64,000 nucleotides of DNA from CALMEC01 sp964531025 (GTDB lineage Bacteria; Actinomycetota; Thermoleophilia; Miltoncostaeales; Miltoncostaeaceae). This document shows, piece after piece, positions 58,914 through 64,000 of this stretch. The notes beneath the pieces are model-generated. The model saw only the letters and a program-made list of their open reading frames with translations, was not told where the DNA came from and ran no database searches. Every line of letters starts with the position of its first letter. The stretch's first letter is position 1. The stretch is from contig CAZHDY010000002.1 of NCBI GenBank assembly GCA_964531025.1, positions 62,001-126,000 on the forward strand, in the 5' to 3' direction. Both the position numbers and the translations under genes were made by a program.

Positions 58914-59777
58914 TCAGCCGCCCTGCTGAAGCCGGTTGAACTCCTCCAGCGAGGTGGCGAACCGGTGGGCGCCGCTGCCGTCGGTCTTGGCGACGTAGTA
59001 GAGGTAGTCGTGCTTGGCCGGGTTCGCCGCCGCTTCCAGGCTGGCCGCGCCCGGGTTGGCGATCGGCCCCGGAGGAAGCCCGGGGAAACGGCGCGTGTTG
59101 TACGGCGACGGGGATCGGAGATCGGCCGCGGTCAGCTCGCCCCAGGAGCCCACCGCGTACTGCACCGTCGCATCGATGTCGAGCCGCATGCCCGAACGGA
59201 GCCGGTTGTACATGACCCCCGCGACGATCGGGCGCTCGGACGGCACCTGGACCTCGCGCTCCACCATGGACGCGATGATCACGACGTCGAACCGCGTCAG
59301 GTTCTTCGATTTGGCGTAGCTCATGTCGATCTTGGACATCGCGCGGGTGAACGCACGCAGCTGCTGGTCGACCAGGAACTCGACCGTCGTCTCGGTACCG
59401 ATCGAGTACGTCGCCGGGAAGAGGAACCCCTCCAGCGAGGTGGGCTTGCTGCGCCCGGCCAGGCCGGCACCACGCGCCGAGGGAGCGGTGACCTCCAGAT
59501 ACCGCTCCGCCGAGAGGTTCGTCCTCTCACCCAGGATCTTCGCCATCTCCTCCCGTCGGAGCCCCTCCTGGAACACCAGCTTCGTAAGTGGCGGTTCGGT
59601 GGTCGTCGGCGGCGGTGCATCGGCATCACGTTTCCACCCGGTGGCGAAGCCCGAGACCAGCACCGCAGCAGCCACGGCACCGAACAGGAGCAGGGCGAGA
59701 CGGCGACGTCCGCGACGACGGCGCGGGGACCGCGGACGCGGCGTGTCCCATTCGTGGAGGGGTCGACGAGGGCTCAC
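58914..59777 (-). CDS. mltG: Endolytic murein transglycosylase MltG (YceG)
   Basis: 287 residues. Basic cytoplasmic N-terminus, one TM helix (about 25-45), then the YceG domain. It cleaves nascent glycan strands and so sets their length. Key blocks: LEGFLFPATYSI, IIASMVEREV with the catalytic Glu, VAGVMYNRLRSGMRLDIDATVQYA, SPYNTRRFPGLPPGPIANPGAASLEAA, and HRFATSLEEFN. The GTG at 59777 overlaps the ruvX stop (GTGA). The upstream open frame in the same phase is antisense noise inside alaS. Confidence 0.94.
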   Translation of the reverse strand: MSPRRPLHEWDTPRPRSPRRRRGRRRLALLLFGAVAAAVLVSGFATGWKRDADAPPPTTTEPPLTKLVFQEGLRREEMAKILGERTNLSAERYLEVTAPSARGAGLAGRSKPTSLEGFLFPATYSIGTETTVEFLVDQQLRAFTRAMSKIDMSYAKSKNLTRFDVVIIASMVEREVQVPSERPIVAGVMYNRLRSGMRLDIDATVQYAVGSWGELTAADLRSPSPYNTRRFPGLPPGPIANPGAASLEAAANPAKHDYLYYVAKTDGSGAHRFATSLEEFNRLQQGG

Positions 59778-60166
59778 TGTGCCGCCAGGTACGCCTCGAG
59801 GAGGACACAGGCGGCCAGGCTGTCGACACTGGACGTGCTGCCCGATTCCGCCGCACGACGCTTCGCCTCGACGGTGCTGAGCCGTTCGTCCACGAACTCC
59901 ACGGGCAGACCGGTACGAACACCCAGGTCTGTCGCGAAGGCACGGGCGGTCTCGGCCTGGGCCCCGTCGCGACCGGACAGGAGCCGCGGATCGCCGACGA
60001 CGATCAGCTCCGGATCCTCCTGGCCGAGGATCATGTCCAGTCGACGCATTCCCGAGGGGCTCCCCACACGGGAGATGGGAGGAAGTGGGCGCACGATCGT
60101 CCCTGTCGGGTCGCTCACCGCGACCCCGGTACGGGCCTTCCCGTGATCGAGTGCGAGGACCTTCAG
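59774..60166 (-). CDS. ruvX: Putative pre-16S rRNA nuclease/Holliday junction resolvase-like YqgF (RuvX), probable CTG start
   Basis: 130 residues when started at 60166. The essential N-terminal strand LKVLALDHGKARTGVAVSD, with the catalytic Asp in LALDHG, is encoded upstream of the first standard start (GTG at 60118), which would lose it. Searching upstream in frame I find no ATG, GTG or TTG near this position. A CTG at 60166 overlaps the alaS stop as CTGA, mirroring the GTGA/ATGA junctions around it. Other motifs: LIVVGDPRLLSG, DERLSTVEA, DSLAACVLLEAYL. Confidence 0.85.
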   Translation of the reverse strand: MKVLALDHGKARTGVAVSDPTGTIVRPLPPISRVGSPSGMRRLDMILGQEDPELIVVGDPRLLSGRDGAQAETARAFATDLGVRTGLPVEFVDERLSTVEAKRRAAESGSTSSVDSLAACVLLEAYLAAQ

Positions 60167-62718
60167 CCGACGCGCTCCCCAACGTGGGTTCGCGCGGCCT
60201 CGAGCGCCGCGGAAAGCCCCGAGGGGTCCTTCCCGCCCGCGCGGGCCATCGTGGGACGCCCTCCCCCACCCCCGCCGACCATCGGCGCGATGGTCGAGAT
60301 GATGTCCCCGGCAGACACGCCGGCCTCGACGGCAGCGCCGTCCAGGTTCGCCACGAGAAGCGCCTTCCCATCCACGGCCGCGCCCAGTACGACGACGGCG
60401 CCCTGGCCGACCTTGGACTTGACGCTGTCGCTGGCCGACAGCAGAGCGTCCATGTCGGGGACGTCCACCTGCGCGACGACCACGGCGGCGGGACCCACGG
60501 CCTCCTGTGCGGCGGCGACCGAGTCGAGGTCCAGCGACGAGCGACGCGCCTCCTTGAGCTCCGACTCGAGCTCCCGGATTCGTGACTCACGCTCGGCAAG
60601 GCGCTCGGTGAGCTCCTGTTCACGCTCCCGGTACCACTCGACGACGCCTTCCCCGGTGAGCGCCTCGATGCGACGCGTGCCGGATCCGATGCCGCCCTCG
60701 TGGACGATCTTGAAGCTGCCGATCTCACCGGTGCGCCGGACGTGGGTGCCACCGCAGAGCTCACGCGAGTAGTCGCCGGCGGTGACGACGCGCACCCGCT
60801 CGCCGTACTTCTCGCCGAACAGGCCGATGGCACCGAGCGCGTCGGCCTCCGCCCGCGGCATCTCGGTCCAGCTGACCTCGCTGTCCTCACCGATACGGCC
60901 GTTCACCATCTCCTCGATGGCGACGCGTTGCTGATCGCTCATGCGCTCGCCGAGCGTGAAGTCGAAGCGGAGCTTGTCCGGACCGACGTACGAGCCGGCC
61001 TGATGTGTGGTCGTCCCGAACACGCTGCGAAGCGCCCAGTGCAGCAGGTGCGTGGCGGTGTGGTTGGCCTGGGTCGCCCGGCGGGCCGCGGATGTGACCG
61101 TCGCGGTGACGGTGTCACCGACGGCCAGTGCACCCACGACACGGAGCCGGATGACCTGGTCGTCGCCCACGCGGTAGACCTCGGCGACCTCGCCCGATCC
61201 ATCGGGTCCGACGATCTCGCCGTCGTCCGAGATCTGCCCACCGCTCTGGGCGTAGAAGGGGCTCTCCGTCAGAGTGACGAGTACTTCACCGTCCTCCAGC
61301 ACGTCGACCGCGGTGACCGTCGTGTCGACGCTGAGCCGGTCGAACCCGACGAACGCGGTCGGGGTCACCGCCTGCGCGACCAGAGCCGCCGCACGCGCGG
61401 CACCCTCGTCCTGGTCCTTCGCCTGCGCCGCACGAGCTCGCTCGCGCTGCTCGTCCATGAGCGTCTCGAAACGCTCTGTATCCACCCCCCGGCCGGCGGC
61501 CTCGGCGGCGTCCAGCGTGAGATCGAGCGGGAAACCGAACGTGTCGTGCAGACGGAAGGCGGCGTCACCGCTGACATCGCCCTCACCCTCCGCGATGATC
61601 TGGTCGAGCATCTTGCGCCCCTGCGACAGGGTCCGCGAGAACTGCTCGGCCTCCACGCCCACCACGTCCGCGATGGTCGAGCGACGCTCCACGAGATCCG
61701 GGTAGGCGTCACCCCACAGGGATACGACCTCGCCGGAGAGGTCCACCAGGTCGGACGGTGTGAGACCGATGGCCTGCGCTTCGGCCATCGCGCGACGGAG
61801 GATGCGGCGCAGGATGTAGTCGCGGCCCTCGTTGCCGGGGCGGACGCCGTCGTTGATGAGGAAGGTCATCCCCCGGCCGTGATCGGCCAGCACGCGCAGG
61901 GCGCGGTCGTCACGGGCGTTGTCGCCGTACCGATGTCCGCTGCGCGCCACCGCCCATTCCATGAGCGGCCAGAAGGCGTCCGTCTCGAAGACGGACTGCT
62001 TATCCTGGAGGATGGCGGCGATGCGCTCGAGGCCGGCGCCGGTGTCGACGTTCTGCGCGGGCAGGGGGCTCAGCCCGCCGTCCGATCCGCGGTCGTACTG
62101 CATGAACACGAGGTTCCAGTACTCCAGGAACCGATCCGTGCCGGTGACGGGGCCGCCGTCGGGTCCGAACGACGGTCCGCGGTCGATGTAGAGTTCGGTG
62201 TTGGGGCCGCAGGGGCCCGTGGGTCCGCTCTTCCAGAAGTTGTCGGGGTCACCCAGCGCCTGGATGCGGTCGCGCGGGATGCCGTGGTCGACCCAGTACT
62301 CGACGGCCTCGTCGTCCGCGGGGACGCCCGGCATGCCCTCGAACACCGTGATCCAGATCTGCTCCGGGTCGAAGCCGAAGACCTCGGTCGAGACCTCCCA
62401 CCCGAAGCGGATGGCCTCGCGCTTGAAGTAGTCGCCGAACGAGAAGTTGCCGAGCATCTCGAAGAAGGTCAGGTGGCGTGCCGTGCGCCCCACCTGGTCG
62501 ATGTCGCCGGTGCGGAAGCACTTCTGGCAACTGGTGGCCCGCGGCGACGGCGGCGTGGCCGTGCCGAGGAAGTACTGCTTGAGCGGCTGCATGCCGGCGA
62601 TGGTCAGCAGAACGGTCTCGTCGTCCTCGTACGGGACGAGGGACGCCGACGGCACGATGCGGTGGGCGTTGGCCTCGAAGTACCGGAGGAACCTCTGGCG
62701 GATCTCATGGGTCGTCAT
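60163..62718 (-). CDS. alaS: Alanyl-tRNA synthetase
   Basis: 851 residues. Class II synthetase: catalytic core (about 1-240) with FxRYFEANAHRIVPSASLVP, GNFSFGDYFKREAI and VFMQYDRGSDGGLSPLPAQNVDTGAGLERI. The editing domain has NHTATHLLHWAL and CGGTHVRRTGEIG. The C-terminal C-Ala domain (about 725-851) includes the glycine-rich GGGGGGRPTMARAGGKD. The ATG at 62718 was chosen over one 12 nt upstream because homology starts there. It is coupled to ruvX. Confidence 0.96.
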   Translation of the reverse strand: MTTHEIRQRFLRYFEANAHRIVPSASLVPYEDDETVLLTIAGMQPLKQYFLGTATPPSPRATSCQKCFRTGDIDQVGRTARHLTFFEMLGNFSFGDYFKREAIRFGWEVSTEVFGFDPEQIWITVFEGMPGVPADDEAVEYWVDHGIPRDRIQALGDPDNFWKSGPTGPCGPNTELYIDRGPSFGPDGGPVTGTDRFLEYWNLVFMQYDRGSDGGLSPLPAQNVDTGAGLERIAAILQDKQSVFETDAFWPLMEWAVARSGHRYGDNARDDRALRVLADHGRGMTFLINDGVRPGNEGRDYILRRILRRAMAEAQAIGLTPSDLVDLSGEVVSLWGDAYPDLVERRSTIADVVGVEAEQFSRTLSQGRKMLDQIIAEGEGDVSGDAAFRLHDTFGFPLDLTLDAAEAAGRGVDTERFETLMDEQRERARAAQAKDQDEGAARAAALVAQAVTPTAFVGFDRLSVDTTVTAVDVLEDGEVLVTLTESPFYAQSGGQISDDGEIVGPDGSGEVAEVYRVGDDQVIRLRVVGALAVGDTVTATVTSAARRATQANHTATHLLHWALRSVFGTTTHQAGSYVGPDKLRFDFTLGERMSDQQRVAIEEMVNGRIGEDSEVSWTEMPRAEADALGAIGLFGEKYGERVRVVTAGDYSRELCGGTHVRRTGEIGSFKIVHEGGIGSGTRRIEALTGEGVVEWYREREQELTERLAERESRIRELESELKEARRSSLDLDSVAAAQEAVGPAAVVVAQVDVPDMDALLSASDSVKSKVGQGAVVVLGAAVDGKALLVANLDGAAVEAGVSAGDIISTIAPMVGGGGGGRPTMARAGGKDPSGLSAALEAARTHVGERVG

Positions 62719-62798
62719 TCGGCAGATCACACTAGCGGGTTATCCCGGGCGACCCCGGCGCGCGGATCCGTTTCGCCCGGAACGTGCGCAGGCCCCAC

Positions 62799-62914
62799 GA
62801 TGTGGGACACCGGACCCATTCCGTCGACCCCACCGACCAAACCGGACAACTACACGATTTGCAGGTATTTTATGCGATCGCGCCGAACGTGGTCGACATG
62901 CGGTGCCGGACACC
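62799..62914 (-). repeat. Two-palindrome intergenic element, copy D
   Basis: On the minus strand GGTGTCCGGCACC (62914-62902), then exactly 49 nt from its start CCTGCAAATC (62865-62856), then GGTGTCCCACATC (62811-62799), a decayed palindrome. Starts are 103 nt apart. It lies between the 68-aa gene end and the alaS start. Confidence 0.65.
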
Positions 62915-62984
62915 AGATGTCCACTCGGGCTTCGCAAACGGGCGTGGCCGGGCCCTCCCGACCGCTGAGACGCGCCGTTTTCTC

Positions 62985-63191
62985 CTAGATGTGCGGCTGG
63001 GCGAAGGTCTGTGCGAACGCCTGCTCCTCCTGCTCACCGGCACGCTTGCCGGCGGCGAGGGCGTCGCTCAGATCCTCACGCAGGGCCGCGATCTCGGCCG
63101 GCAGGCGCTGCGGCCACTCACGGGGGTCCCGGGCACCGCGTGACCAGAGCCACGCCGCCACGAGGACCAGGACTCCGAGGATGAACTTCAT
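62985..63191 (-). CDS. Small membrane-anchored protein (68 aa)
   Basis: N-terminal TM helix MKFILGVLVLVAAWLWS, then a charged helical tail (REWPQRLPAEIAALREDLSDALAAGKRAGEQEEQAF). No family is recognised. The ATG at 63191 overlaps the stop of the DUF948-type gene (ATGA). A similar small protein often follows DUF948 genes upstream of alaS in actinobacteria. Confidence 0.75.
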   Translation of the reverse strand: MKFILGVLVLVAAWLWSRGARDPREWPQRLPAEIAALREDLSDALAAGKRAGEQEEQAFAQTFAQPHI

Positions 63192-63946
63192 CGGGCGGGA
63201 TCCTTCTTCTTGGGAAGCGCCCACTCGATCATGGACGCACTGGGACCGCGGCGCGGGGGCTTCGGCGTATCGGGGACCTTCGGGCCGGATCGCGGGGGTT
63301 CGGGGGCCTTTGGGGCCGCCTGAGACGGGGCCGACGAGACACGACCGGCGAACGGATCGGATGAGGACGCCGGAGCGGCGGAAGCATTGTTCACCGCGTG
63401 AGCATCGGCAGCGGCCGCGGCAACCGCGGCAGAGGCCTTTTCACGGAGCGCCGTCTTCTCACGAAGCGCGGCGGCCTGGGCCACGTACTGCTCACGCACC
63501 TCGAGCGGCGTCGGAGAAGACGTCGGCGCCGGGGCCGACGGCACCTCGGCCGCCCGCAGATCCGCCTCGTCCGGTCCGGCCTGACGGCGTGCGCGGAAGG
63601 TGGCGAGTGCCTCCTTGGCGGCCGCCGCGAGTCCGGAGGCCTTCTTCACCGGTGCGACCGCTGCGTGCGACAGGGTGGTCACGGTCTTCTCGGCGCCCTT
63701 GGTGGCGTTGACCGCGGTGACCATGATCTCATCGACGCGGGCGAGCTCGAGGTTGATGCCGTCCACCGTGCCCTGGGCCCGGTTCAGGATCGGGACGATC
63801 TCGTCCGTCATCGAACCCACGGTGCGTCCCAGCCGACCGAGCAGCGCCCCGAGCTTGATGCAGACGAAGAGGATCCCCACACCCGCGAGGATGAGGAAGA
63901 CCGACAGCGATCCTCGAAGTACGTCTCCCCAGTCGATGCTTCCCAC
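63188..63946 (-). CDS. DUF948-type membrane protein with Ala/Pro-rich tail
   Basis: 252 residues. One N-terminal TM helix (about 12-35), then a helical region with LGRTVGSMTDEIVPILNRAQGTVDGINLELARVDEIMVTAV, which is the DUF948 pattern (about 35-100). The rest is low-complexity Ala/Pro/Ser with a basic end (LPKKKDPAR). Function unknown. It is the first gene of a probable operon with the 68-aa gene; alaS, ruvX and mltG follow on the same strand after a 266-bp gap. Confidence 0.75.
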   Translation of the reverse strand: MGSIDWGDVLRGSLSVFLILAGVGILFVCIKLGALLGRLGRTVGSMTDEIVPILNRAQGTVDGINLELARVDEIMVTAVNATKGAEKTVTTLSHAAVAPVKKASGLAAAAKEALATFRARRQAGPDEADLRAAEVPSAPAPTSSPTPLEVREQYVAQAAALREKTALREKASAAVAAAAADAHAVNNASAAPASSSDPFAGRVSSAPSQAAPKAPEPPRSGPKVPDTPKPPRRGPSASMIEWALPKKKDPAR

Positions 63947-64000
63947 GCTCTACCGTCCCTGACCTCGTATGGTGCCCGCCGCTACCAGTCTTCCGTCCCG

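Noticed and set aside
60700..62988. 762-codon plus-strand open frame
   Set aside because: It is antisense to alaS, is typical of GC-rich DNA where the complementary frame lacks stops, and its translation is low-complexity Arg/Gly/Asp/Val without a domain.
63947..64000. Last 54 bases as the end of another gene
   Set aside because: No open frame with recognisable coding content can be judged from so short a stretch.

Overview
The window is high-GC DNA with tightly packed genes, most of them on the minus strand. It carries zwf next to opcA (a G6PDH assembly factor of actinobacteria and cyanobacteria), a type IV pilus (T4P) system with no secretin gene, TlyA, and an efp-accB-accC-nusB block. I infer a Gram-positive (monoderm) actinobacterium, perhaps a deep-branching class such as Thermoleophilia. 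Only the broad actinobacterial assignment is well supported. I saw no rRNA, tRNA, CRISPR array or intact transposase.

Layout. 1-16.4 kb: a cut-off secreted beta-helix protein, a CDF metal transporter, a methyltransferase/dGTPase/HerA-like ATPase cluster, recO, a VOC protein, glutaredoxin, a peptide-binding lipoprotein, a P1 aminopeptidase, mutM, a pyrimidine-nucleoside phosphorylase, a PDZ-TPR exported protein, a DUF429 protein and a RodZ-tail-like membrane protein. 16.7-20.8 kb: pyrG, an M20 peptidase, a low-molecular-weight phosphatase and a fructosamine-kinase-family protein. 21.2-26.5 kb: one giant exported nuclease/5'-nucleotidase flanked by related direct repeats. 26.9-38.9 kb: a 13-gene overlapping run, aroC-aroK-aroB-aroQ-pepQ-efp-accB-accC-nusB-(xseB-like)-tlyA-nadK-recN. 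39.0-57.8 kb: the pilus region, with a pilD-pilM-pilN-pilO-lipoprotein operon, four pilin genes, a pilin-like lipoprotein, pilT-pilC, pilB and a divergent membrane protein. zwf-opcA and ppk2 sit inside the pilin array. 58.1-63.9 kb: aroE, mltG, ruvX, alaS and a DUF948-type pair.

Main points of interest. (1) Eight pilus-region transcription units share a motif T(A/T/C)AAG-N15-(G/C)(C/A)CGA with a constant 16-nt spacer, which matches promoters of the FliA/SigD/WhiG sigma family. (2) The accB product is a 583-residue fusion in which a pyruvate-carboxylase-type carboxyltransferase domain, lacking its metal and catalytic residues, precedes the biotin carrier domain. (3) One pilin paralogue has exchanged its prepilin N-terminus for a lipoprotein signal. 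(4) Four pilin genes share a nearly invariant 155-195 bp 5' module at DNA level and diverge after it. (5) Five intergenic elements share an architecture of two short palindromes about 98 bp apart with a central CCTGCA box. (6) A 664-residue Lys-rich/Asp-Trp-repeat membrane protein is probably a new pilus-associated component.
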